Assembly: GCA_023412655.1 (NCBI GenBank)
Contig: JAEYNH010000007.1
Span: forward strand, 1-22,778
Direction of reading: 5' to 3'
Source: Pseudomonadota bacterium
Lineage (GTDB): Bacteria > Pseudomonadota > Alphaproteobacteria > Caulobacterales > Caulobacteraceae
DNA length: 22,778 bases
Shown: one piece after another, positions 16,036-22,696 of the stretch
How the letters are laid out: every line of letters begins with the position of its first letter
How positions within the stretch are numbered: position 1 is the stretch's first letter
Program-made: the position numbers and the translations under genes
The notes under the pieces: generated by a model
Database searches by the model: none
The model's input: the letters and a program-made list of their open reading frames with translations, nothing else
Told to the model about the DNA's origin: nothing

Positions 16036-16347
16036 ATGGCGGAATTCGAAAAGCGATTGGCGTGCGTGATCAGATCGGATGGCACGATCGCCCGTGGCTA
16101 CATGATCGATAAGTGCGAGCTGAAGGGAGACAATGAATATCTGATCACCTGGAATATTCCGCTCCAGGGCGACGCCAAGACGAACTTTGCGGGCACGATC
16201 GGCAGCGCTTTGGGCGAGGATGTCCAGCCCGGCTTTATTACAGTCGGACTCACTGATGATCCAAGTCAGATGCAGGTTCATACGTATGATGTAGACGGAA
16301 AGCCTGCGCGCCGTTCATTCCACATTGCATGTTTCAGAGACGAATGA
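16036..16347 (+). CDS. Orphan small protein of unknown function
   Basis: Protein of 103 residues that I do not recognise. ATG 16036 follows AGGAGAG at the ideal distance, and I prefer it to the start 120 bp upstream. The sequence is mixed polar, with alternating stretches such as RLACVIRSDGTIARGYMI (7-24) and EYLITWNIPLQG that suggest a beta-rich fold. It has three cysteines (10, 27, 99) and no signal peptide or membrane helix, so it is probably cytosolic. It ends in HIACFRDE. It stands alone on the plus strand between two minus-strand genes, with about 400 bp of gene-free DNA on each side. It is not similar by eye to the thiocyanate hydrolase subunits nearby. Its composition looks like normal coding sequence. 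Confidence 0.7.
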   Translation: MAEFEKRLACVIRSDGTIARGYMIDKCELKGDNEYLITWNIPLQGDAKTNFAGTIGSALGEDVQPGFITVGLTDDPSQMQVHTYDVDGKPARRSFHIACFRDE

Positions 16348-16763
16348 GTTGCGGTAACCGCAAAGACGAAACGTCTATGCTTGATTGCACTACGACCTGA
16401 ACGTGTAGCTTAAGTCGATGTGCATGCGGCCCTTATTTGGCCGCGACAGCCGTCGGCGAGTGCTGTTTATTTCCGTCGATAAGTGACCCGGGGCGAAGAT
16501 AGTCTGCGCAGGCTTCGCGGCTTAGGTCACTTGTCGATAGAAAATCAGCGTCCTGCCGCCTCAGATCTCCGTTGAATTCACAGGCGGATCTTTGGCGCCC
16601 CGGCCGGCCATGATTGTTCCAGTTGGACCCGCAGTTTTCGAGCGCAGGACGGTCGCTGCCGCTGCCGAGCGGGCCAGCAACGAAGCCGTGCTAGAGCGCC
16701 CGCCGCAGAAGCGATGATGCGCATAAGCAAGCAAATGCATGGTGTAAGGCTCCCCGCTCTTGC
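16348..16763. other. Gene-poor region with long inverted repeat
   Basis: This 416-bp stretch holds the inverted repeat at 16476-16537 and a 35-codon open frame at 16610-16717 (ATG to TGA) that resembles no family I know. Both could be remains of an insertion. Nothing else is recognisable. Confidence 0.4.
16476..16537. repeat. Long imperfect inverted repeat
   Basis: The left arm TCGATAAGTGACC (16476-16488) pairs with GGTCACTTGTCGA (16525-16537) at 12 of 13 positions. An inner CGAAG (16494-16498) pairs with CTTCG (16513-16517). A transcript could fold into a two-part stem of about 62 bases. There is no T-tract. It could be a bidirectional processing or termination structure between the convergent orphan and CLC genes, or the fused ends of a lost mobile element. 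Confidence 0.55.
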
Positions 16764-18107
16764 TTAGGAGCGCCGTGTGGGTGACGCCTGACCGGCCTGC
16801 TGCCTGAGCGTGCGTTCGCGCAGCGAGTCATAAATCGGCGGGCTACCAAGCAGAGTGGGCACCAGCATGGCGGTGGAGCATGCCATCAGCATCGGCAGCA
16901 GCAGCGTAACATTCGCGGTCATCTCCAACGTCAGCACGATCCCGGTCAGCGGCGCTCGCACGATCCCACTGAACAATGCCGCCATGCCGACAACCGCAAA
17001 GCTGACGGGATGGATCCCGGCGCCCGGAAACAGGGCCTCGGCCACCAGTCCGAAGAACAAACCGCTTTGCGCGCCGAGGACGAGCATAGGCGCGAACAGA
17101 CCGCCGGGTGTGCCGGCAGCGTATGACGCGGTGCTCAGCACGAGGCGGATTGCATAAAGGACGGGTAACAGCGCCAGCGTCCCGGCGCCGGCCAGCACGC
17201 CTTGCGTCATCGGATCTCCGCCGCCGACAATGGAGGGGGATACCCACGCGAGCACTCCGACCGCCGCACCGACGGCTCCGGCGCGCAGTTCGACCGGGAA
17301 ACGCGAGAGCCGATCGGCGATCGTGAGCGCGCCGAGCAGCATGGAGTTGTAGATGACAGCCAGAAGTCCGGAGAGAAGGCCAAGCACGAAAAACAGCGGT
17401 TTGACCTGGTCGGCGACGAAAGGAATTGGGGCGACGTGATAGTCCGGCGCGTCGCCGAGGATCAGCCGCGATACGGCGATGGCGGTTGCGGAAGCGCCGA
17501 GCGCCGCAGTTGCGATGTGGACTTCAAATCGCTTGTACAGCTCTTCGAGTACGAAGATCGCTCCAGCCAGCGGCGCATTGAACGCGGTGGCAAGACCTGC
17601 GCCCGCCCCCGCTGCGATCAGCGTGCGGGTATCCGGCCAACTGCGTCCTGCGAGCTCCGACAGGAGATGTCCTGCACTGCCCCCCATCTGCACGCTCGGT
17701 CCTTCTCGACCCAGCGCAAGGCCGGAGCCGATCGCGAGCACGCCGCCAGCGAATTTAACCGGGATGAGACGCAGGGCAGGCGGGGGGCGGACGCGCTCCG
17801 CCAGCACTGCTTCAACATCCGGAATTCCGCTTCCAGATGCACGCGGCGCGATGCCGTGAACTAGCCATGCCGCGATTGCGGCAAGCAGGGCGCAAAGCAC
17901 AACGACGATCACGAAGCCCATGCCCCCTCGCGCATGCGCCCCTTCAATGACGAGATTGCGCAGCGCGTCCGCGTGCATAAGGGCCAGCCGAAAAAGGCCG
18001 CCAAGGAGACCGGAAAGCGCACCCACCATCGCCACCAGCACTAAGCTGATTATAAAATTGCCGGGCTTGTCTCTGGAACCGCTCGCCCCACCTTCGTTAG
18101 GTTCCAT
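16764..18107 (-). CDS. CLC-family chloride/anion transporter
   Basis: Inner-membrane CLC protein, 447 residues, without C-terminal CBS domains, as in short bacterial members. The anion-site motifs are present: GSGIP at 92-96 with Ser93, GREGP at 133-137 with the gating Glu135, GGLFAP at 335-340, and Tyr426 in PPIYDSLRERTL, aligned by eye with the E. coli ClcA tyrosine. The proton-pathway glutamate of exchangers is kept in FVLEEL (Glu188-Glu189), so an H+/anion antiporter is more likely than a channel. It is monocistronic on the minus strand with ATG 18107. CLC proteins commonly accept thiocyanate as well as chloride, so its place near a thiocyanate hydrolase-like operon may matter, though no shared transcript is visible. 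Confidence 0.92.
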   Translation of the reverse strand: MEPNEGGASGSRDKPGNFIISLVLVAMVGALSGLLGGLFRLALMHADALRNLVIEGAHARGGMGFVIVVVLCALLAAIAAWLVHGIAPRASGSGIPDVEAVLAERVRPPPALRLIPVKFAGGVLAIGSGLALGREGPSVQMGGSAGHLLSELAGRSWPDTRTLIAAGAGAGLATAFNAPLAGAIFVLEELYKRFEVHIATAALGASATAIAVSRLILGDAPDYHVAPIPFVADQVKPLFFVLGLLSGLLAVIYNSMLLGALTIADRLSRFPVELRAGAVGAAVGVLAWVSPSIVGGGDPMTQGVLAGAGTLALLPVLYAIRLVLSTASYAAGTPGGLFAPMLVLGAQSGLFFGLVAEALFPGAGIHPVSFAVVGMAALFSGIVRAPLTGIVLTLEMTANVTLLLPMLMACSTAMLVPTLLGSPPIYDSLRERTLRQQAGQASPTRRS

Positions 18108-18387
18108 GCGTGCACCAGTGCCGAGGAGAAAACGATCACCTGGATAACAATTTCGACGATTGATGCGGTTCCTCTCGTTTGAAAATTGTTTCGCACGAGA
18201 ACTTGCCCGTCTACGGCGCTTACCAACGCGCAGGCTGAGCTATAACTTCGTGGATTCACATCGCAGCTGTGTTGCGTGTGATAATTCGCATGCACATCAG
18301 ATGAGATCATCACACCACGAAGCGAGGACGAGAAGTCGCACGCCAAGAGGCTGTCCAGACGCTCAGGACCGACTACCGGCCACCTAC

Positions 18388-18729
18388 TCAATGGCCAGGC
18401 GGCTCAGGCGCAGGGTTACAAGCATCGCGTGTCTCGGTGAGCGCGCGCCGGACGTCCCGGCTCGTGAGATGAAAATTCTGTTCCGGCGCTAGGCCAGCCC
18501 TATGAATCTTGGCCTGGGCGGCTCGCTCGAAGGCCTCCCTATGAACCCGAAAATATGCCTCGCAGCCATCCTCCCCCACCGCTCCGCTCATGGAGCGGAA
18601 GGCTAGGCGGTGGATGAAGCAGGAGCCCCCATGCCCGTTTGGCCGGAACACCAACGCGTCGACGTCATGCCGCCATATCAGGCCGTCGCGCGCCCAGACC
18701 TCGATGGCCGAGCGAGCTCTTGCCTTCAT
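18388..18729 (-). CDS. Conserved-looking small hypothetical protein
   Basis: A 113-residue reading from ATG 18729. The core IEVWARDGLIWRHDVDALVF (9-28), FIHRLAFRSM and a C-terminal NFHLTSRDVRRAL (85-97) give it the look of a small soluble domain; I recall similar unnamed alphaproteobacterial proteins that end in the HLTSRD motif, with a distant resemblance to DUF1488. The frame is open far upstream into the antisense of cbtA, so the start rests on the overlap with the 37-codon frame ending at 18726 (ATGA). The last 15 residues are proline-rich and may not be conserved. No role is proposed. Confidence 0.5.
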   Translation of the reverse strand: MKARARSAIEVWARDGLIWRHDVDALVFRPNGHGGSCFIHRLAFRSMSGAVGEDGCEAYFRVHREAFERAAQAKIHRAGLAPEQNFHLTSRDVRRALTETRDACNPAPEPPGH

Positions 18730-18839
18730 GCTTCGCCCACTTTCAGCCGGCGCGCATCCATGATCCAGCCCTTCGTCTCGCGAAGCGCACGGACGTCCTC
18801 GCGATCCGCCCTCCCGACTTTCTTCCACCGGATCGGCAC
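18726..18839 (-). CDS. Possible 37-residue protein coupled to the next gene
   Basis: A short frame from GTG 18839 to TGA 18726 encodes 37 residues that begin MPIRWKKVGRADREDVRALR and end WIMDARRLKVGEA. The composition, helical and charged, looks like real protein. GGAG lies 7 bases before the GTG, and its TGA overlaps the ATG of the 113-residue gene as ATGA. It could be a genuine small protein or the preserved tail of a lost larger gene. I do not recognise it. Confidence 0.4.
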   Translation of the reverse strand: MPIRWKKVGRADREDVRALRETKGWIMDARRLKVGEA

Positions 18840-18995
18840 TCATGCGCTCCGCAGTGAATATGGGACTCGTCGGCCCGGACCTCATGTCGCGCTTTCTTTG
18901 TGATGGCGGGGCACAATCTGCGCCAACAGAGCGCCATTGACGAATGCTGTGCGAAGCACGGTAGGCAAGCAAATGCCGGCGCAAGCACGCCTGTC

Positions 18996-19763
18996 TTATA
19001 CGGCCTCCTGCACCCGCGAGCGCGCGAACCCGGCCTCCTGCACGCGCGAGCGCGCGAACCCGGCGACGCCGCCGAGAATGACCCAGAAAACAAGGCTGGT
19101 CACGGAGGCCATGACGAGGAAAGCATGTGCCAGTGAGCGGGGAACCGGAGACTCGAAGCTGGCGGGTTGCGGCGCGCCGACAAGGTGCGGGGCAACGAGG
19201 AGTGCGACGGCCAGAATGGCAAGCGGCAAGGACCGTTTGAAAACAAGTAGAGCAAGGCCGATGCCGGTGGCCAAAGCCGTCGCGATCCACCAGATCTGGC
19301 GTTGGCCGACATCCGCCGCAGGCATGCCCGGAAGCTCAGGCGGAAGGCCTAGGCCCGGTGCGATCGTGAACACGATGAACCCTCCCAAGCCCCAGAAAAG
19401 GCCCTGGCGCCAGCCGGTCATTCCACCTGTCAGTTCCGACGCGGCTAGGAGGACCAGCGCGAAACCGATTGCGGTCACAACATTGGCCAGAGCCGTATGG
19501 GCTGAACGCTCGAGGCCATCCTTGGGAGCCCAACCCTCTTCGCCCCGATCTTCGGGTGGAGCCGCCCCATCTCGCGCGGTGGCATTAGACGCGTGATCAT
19601 GAGCCGGCGCGGCAGAAGCGTGATCATGAGCCGGTGCGGCCTCGAACGTTTCGGCCTTCTGGATCAAGGGCACGGTGCCGACATACTGCATGGCGGTCAT
19701 CGCCAGGCCCGCCACCAGGCCTGAGAGCGCGGCGATGAACACGATATTGCGCAGGATTGCCAT
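18996..19763 (-). CDS. cbtA: Cobalt transporter subunit CbtA
   Basis: Inner-membrane subunit of the CbtAB cobalt uptake system, 255 residues. Helix 1 (about 7-28) is followed by a histidine-bearing loop with APAHDHASA at 43-51 repeated as APAHDHASN at 52-60, likely a metal-collecting site. Further helices follow at about 90-110, 120-137, 156-174, 178-192 and 208-233, with GLGGFIVFTIAPGLGLPPELPG (124-145) as the family signature. The C-terminus ends in two copies of GFARSRVQEA, an unusual tail created by a 30-bp DNA duplication. It starts 12 bp after cbtB. In most genomes CbtAB lies near cobalamin genes. Here it is last in an operon with a cobalt-type enzyme, which suggests it supplies cobalt for that enzyme. 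Confidence 0.9.
   Translation of the reverse strand: MAILRNIVFIAALSGLVAGLAMTAMQYVGTVPLIQKAETFEAAPAHDHASAAPAHDHASNATARDGAAPPEDRGEEGWAPKDGLERSAHTALANVVTAIGFALVLLAASELTGGMTGWRQGLFWGLGGFIVFTIAPGLGLPPELPGMPAADVGQRQIWWIATALATGIGLALLVFKRSLPLAILAVALLVAPHLVGAPQPASFESPVPRSLAHAFLVMASVTSLVFWVILGGVAGFARSRVQEAGFARSRVQEAV
19001..19060. repeat. 30-bp tandem duplication at the end of cbtA
   Basis: Units 19001-19030 and 19031-19060 differ at a single base (CACCCGCG versus CACGCGCG). They encode two identical decapeptides at CbtA residues 235-254, with the last codon before the stop unchanged. The near identity suggests a recent in-frame slippage event. Confidence 0.9.
19584..19637. repeat. 27-bp tandem repeat encoding a His loop of CbtA
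   Basis: Two 27-bp units encode APAHDHASA and APAHDHASN in the loop after the first CbtA helix. Duplication doubles the HDH motifs that could bind cobalt. The units are similar but not identical at DNA level, so this repeat is older than the one at the 3' end. Confidence 0.75.
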
Positions 19764-19775
19764 CGCGCGAGATCC

Positions 19776-19973
19776 TCAGTGGCAGGGGAAGCCTAGCGAG
19801 TGGCGCACATCATGCGCGGAGTTATGGACTGCTTCGATATGCGAGAAGCCGGCCACCCCAATGAAGACAACGCCGAGAAGGGCGGCGAAGAAAATCTGGA
19901 TAGAACGCGACGATGTGGCCGATGACTGGATCGGCAGCGAAGTCTGATGAATGTTCGAAGACTGGATTGCCAT
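19776..19973 (-). CDS. cbtB: Cobalt transporter subunit CbtB
   Basis: Small inner-membrane partner of CbtA, 65 residues, the usual length. One membrane helix spans about 26-44. The C-terminal signature HNSAHDVRH at 50-58, followed by SLGFPCH, supplies His51-type ligands plus Cys64 and His65 for metal binding and is diagnostic of the family. ATG 19973 lies 18 bp after the stop of the activator gene, and cbtA follows 12 bp downstream. CbtB genes are often preceded by a cobalamin riboswitch; there is no room for one here, so expression probably depends on the promoter ahead of the hydrolase genes. Confidence 0.9.
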   Translation of the reverse strand: MAIQSSNIHQTSLPIQSSATSSRSIQIFFAALLGVVFIGVAGFSHIEAVHNSAHDVRHSLGFPCH

Positions 19974-19991
19974 GATCTATCTCCATTGCTC

Positions 19992-20372
19992 CTAAACAGC
20001 TTCAAGCCGCGCTCGGACGGCACGCATTTGATGGGCGAGCTCCTCCTCGGTCAAAATCCCGCGGCTGAGCATGATATGAGCGAGCGTTAGAAGCTGGCGC
20101 TCCGGATTCGGAGTAGCGCTGTACACCGCCTCAAGCTCATCCTCGGCGTGCCGCCGCTCCAGGTTATCAAGAGCCCCACCCGCGGCTAAAGCATCGCAGG
20201 TTGCGTCGAGGCACACCTTCCAGGGCGGTTCTGGATTGGTGACACACCAACGCGGCGCAAGCTTGGCCCAGGTTTGATCCTCGTTTTGTATGGCCTCGAG
20301 TAACGCGATGCGTCGAAGGTCCACGTACTGCCCTTCGGTCTGCTCCTGAATACCGACACCCTCCCCGCTCAT
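19992..20372 (-). CDS. P15K-like activator of thiocyanate hydrolase/nitrile hydratase
   Basis: Cytoplasmic accessory protein of 126 residues, related to the N-terminal part of nitrile hydratase beta subunits and to P15K, the cobalt-loading activator of thiocyanate hydrolase. IALLEAIQNEDQTWAKLAPRW (22-42) and LTLAHIMLSRGILTEEELA (95-113) are the recognisable parts; the latter matches the helical hairpin at the end of the beta N-domain. Three cysteines (43, 54, 59) could take part in metal handling, which is my inference. Its ATG overlaps the stop of the catalytic subunit in ATGA. The place directly after the catalytic subunit equals the order beta, alpha, gamma, P15K that I recall for Thiobacillus thioparus. 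A plain nitrile hydratase activator is the alternative. Confidence 0.8.
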   Translation of the reverse strand: MSGEGVGIQEQTEGQYVDLRRIALLEAIQNEDQTWAKLAPRWCVTNPEPPWKVCLDATCDALAAGGALDNLERRHAEDELEAVYSATPNPERQLLTLAHIMLSRGILTEEELAHQMRAVRARLEAV

Positions 20373-21130
20373 TGTGGGGCCTCCGTCGGTCTGCCCCCGC
20401 TGTGCACCGGGCGCCTGGCCTTGTGGATCGGCCGAGGACCGTCCGAGGTCCTGCCGGGCTTTGGCAGCGCAATGCCGATCATGCAGTCGCGGGTGACGAT
20501 TTCAGCGAGTTGCTCCTCCGTCCAACCCTCGGTGCCCTCGGGTCTCACGGGAAGCACCATGAAGCGGCTTTTCGCGTTCGAGTCCTCCACGCGCAGCTCC
20601 ACCTCTGGCGGGATGATCAACCCGAACTCTGCCAGCACCTCGCGCGGCCAGCGGACGATCCTGCGACGGTAGTTGGGCGCACGGTACCAATACGGCGAGT
20701 GGCCGAGTAACGGCCGCGGGTAACACGAGCAAAGCGTGCACACGATCACATGATGGAGGGTCGGCGTATCTTCGAGCACCGTCAGGTGCATGTAGTCGCT
20801 TGTGGTCCCGAACCCGGAGGGCTCGCTCCAATCGACGCCGACTTCCTTGCTGGCGGAAAGGGGATCGGCAAACACACGGGACTTGTATTCCGGGTCTGTC
20901 CAGGCCTTGGCGACCATGCGCGAGCCTGCGGCCGGCGATCTCGCGTCGTTCCATTCGGAGAACGCCCGGTGATCTTCGGCGGTAAACAGGCCCTTCTCGA
21001 TCGCCAACTCGCGGACGGCTAGTTCAAGGATCTCGAAGTCGGAAATCTCATCGACCATCGGCGCCGCCTCATGGTCATGGCCATGGTCGTCCGAATGGTC
21101 GTGGCCGTCGTCTCGTCCTGTCGTTGCCAT
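20369..21130 (-). CDS. scnC: Cobalt-type thiocyanate hydrolase gamma-like catalytic subunit
   Basis: Catalytic subunit of 253 residues, homologous to nitrile hydratase alpha. The metal site VCTLCSC (130-136) has the cobalt-type threonine, with Cys131, Cys134, Ser135 and Cys136 as ligand positions. Thiocyanate hydrolase would turn SCN- into carbonyl sulfide and ammonia in the cytoplasm. From memory, CYPRPLLGHSPYWYRAPNYR (136-155), RIVRWPREVLAEFG (157-170) and RPEGTEGWTEEQLAEIVTRD (196-215) agree better with Thiobacillus ScnC than with nitrile hydratases such as that of Pseudonocardia. The N-terminus GHDHSDDHGHDH (9-20) is histidine-rich, also a ScnC trait. ATG 21130 has AGGAG upstream. It follows the fused subunit by 33 bp and overlaps the activator by 4. 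Nitrile hydratase activity cannot be excluded by reading alone. Confidence 0.87.
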   Translation of the reverse strand: MATTGRDDGHDHSDDHGHDHEAAPMVDEISDFEILELAVRELAIEKGLFTAEDHRAFSEWNDARSPAAGSRMVAKAWTDPEYKSRVFADPLSASKEVGVDWSEPSGFGTTSDYMHLTVLEDTPTLHHVIVCTLCSCYPRPLLGHSPYWYRAPNYRRRIVRWPREVLAEFGLIIPPEVELRVEDSNAKSRFMVLPVRPEGTEGWTEEQLAEIVTRDCMIGIALPKPGRTSDGPRPIHKARRPVHSGGRPTEAPQ

Positions 21131-21163
21131 GTTCTGCTCCTATGGCTAAGCCCAGCACTTCGG

Positions 21164-22009
21164 TCAGTCAGCTGCTTCGAGCCACATGTCCGGATATTCG
21201 CTCTGAAGAGTGTCGTTTTCGAACGGGTACTCAGCCCAAAGATCCTTCTGCTGAAACCGGACGATGTAATACTGCTCCTGAGGCGCGTCGTATCGATCCC
21301 AGGCTTCGTCGGCGGGAACCAGATCGGGATATGTCAGCGCAGCGATCGTCCCGGTCATGTTCCGCACATACATCTGGGTCCGGGTGTAGAAGATCGCGGG
21401 CAAGTCCTTCACCCGAACGCGGTCGCCCACCTTGAAGCGCGCAGGCTGAATATTACCAGTGGGCTCCCAAGGAGGCTTTGGCCCATAGTTGATGTAGTCG
21501 CCGGATGTGGCTTTGCCCGTATTGGTGTGAATATTGGTCGTATCGCCGTGATTGATGTTTGACGGCGCGTGACCTTGACGATCAGACTTTACTTCCAGAC
21601 GCTCCCTGATTTCCGCAATTTTGCCCTGAAGCTCGAGAAGTGAGATGTAGTTTTTGTCCACGAGCATCTTAGCAGCGCCCCATATCCAGCGGGCGTTATA
21701 GGGAAAGCCGTAATAGAGCGTCATCCCGATATCGTTAGCGTATCGGCGGCGCCTTTCTTCGGCGTTCCACAGCCCCCTGAAGCCGAGGACTTCGCAGGTG
21801 ATGTAGACGTTGTTCTCCCACTCCTCGTCTTCCTTTTCCTCGAATATTTCCGGCGCGTATGGCTGCCCGCCGACATCATGTGTTGGCCAGATATAGGCCT
21901 CGTAGAGCGTGTGCGGGACCTCATAAGGCCAATCCTGCGCTTTATGGAGCGCTGGCATCAAATGGGATCCGGCATCGTAAATCTTGCGGGTTTCGCTCGG
22001 TGACGGCAT
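21164..22009 (-). CDS. Fused ScnB-ScnA-like subunit (nitrile hydratase beta type)
   Basis: Non-catalytic subunit of 281 residues. Residues 1-140 resemble thiocyanate hydrolase beta (ScnB): HDVGG at 44-48, WNAEERRRRYANDIG (81-95), whose arginines in the homologue contact the oxidised metal cysteines, and LVDKNYISLLELQGKIAEIRER. Residues about 190-281 resemble the alpha subunit (ScnA): FKVGDRVRVKDLPAIFYTRT (192-211), MTGTIAAL, QKDLWAEYPFENDTLQSEYP, an SH3-like barrel. A polar Asn/Thr/Gly linker (about 141-190) joins them. In Thiobacillus these are separate proteins; here they are one, as in ordinary nitrile hydratase beta. ATG 22009 has GGAGAG 6 bases ahead and is preferred to the GTGs just upstream. 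It is the first gene of the five-gene operon. Confidence 0.85.
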   Translation of the reverse strand: MPSPSETRKIYDAGSHLMPALHKAQDWPYEVPHTLYEAYIWPTHDVGGQPYAPEIFEEKEDEEWENNVYITCEVLGFRGLWNAEERRRRYANDIGMTLYYGFPYNARWIWGAAKMLVDKNYISLLELQGKIAEIRERLEVKSDRQGHAPSNINHGDTTNIHTNTGKATSGDYINYGPKPPWEPTGNIQPARFKVGDRVRVKDLPAIFYTRTQMYVRNMTGTIAALTYPDLVPADEAWDRYDAPQEQYYIVRFQQKDLWAEYPFENDTLQSEYPDMWLEAAD

Positions 22010-22696
22010 CACGCCCTCTCCATTTCTTCTCACGTCGAGACAGGATACTTTTCATGAGCCGCGATAATCAGCTTGGCAGCCCAAGATGCAGTGGCGACAG
22101 GATTTATCGGACCAACTTTTTTCAGACTTATTTTGTTCCGAGCGCCTCGCAGCGTGGTGAGGATTTCGCCGGCGATTGCAGCCGTCACTCACACACGACT
22201 ATTCATTCGCCTTAACCGTTGCGGTGATGATTGTTTTTGGCGGGGCAGACGCCCGAACGTTTCGCCATGTTTTTGAAGGAAATCATCCAGCAAAGCCTTT
22301 GAGCTTTCGGCATCTACGGTGAGCTTGCGGCCTGGGCTTTAGATGTGCGCGCCTAAACGGCGCCTTGGTCTTCCCGAAATCCCAATTCGCCAGCGGCGCA
22401 CAACTGGCGCGGCCCTCGCCTGGAGTTCCATCACTGGTCGCCCGAGGGGCGTGCGCCGCGTAGCAGCGACCGACAGTCAGACCAGCTCAGCCGGTCCCGT
22501 CCCTCCCGATTGGAAGGCCGTTCCGATCCGGCGACGAACTCGACGCCCGCCCCTGCCGGCATCCACTAAGGCAACGAGGCGCTTCGCCCCCCGTAGAAGT
22601 CCACCGGGGCGCGCCTGCGATCCTCGCTGAACAGCTTCGCCGAAATCGCCAAGCGCCCTTAGAGCAAGGCCGAGCCTGCGGCGCGACCGCTTGCGA
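22010..22696. other. Gene-poor region upstream of the hydrolase operon
   Basis: The operon promoter must lie here, but no clear sigma-70 or sigma-54 elements are visible. GCCACTG occurs in the minus-strand reading, yet the other parts of a cobalamin riboswitch are absent. On the minus strand 22189-22338 is open for 49 codons (SPGRKLTVDAESSKALLDDF at its head) without a start and just after an in-frame stop, so it may be the tail of a decayed gene. Short plus-strand frames around 22343-22630 are Arg- and Pro-rich and not credible. Confidence 0.35.

Noticed and set aside
18730..19290. Long minus-strand frame extending the 113-residue gene through cbtA
   Set aside because: It lies mostly on the same strand and bases as cbtA in a different frame, is rich in Arg and repeats, and has no credible domain before residue 188.
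22010..22140. Cobalamin riboswitch ahead of the cobalt operon
   Set aside because: The minus strand reads GCCACTG, a string found in such riboswitches, but the B12 box and the other conserved loops are not recognisable around it.
22343..22630. 95-codon plus-strand frame
   Set aside because: Composition is Arg/Pro-rich like a random GC-rich frame, no ribosome site and no recognisable domain.
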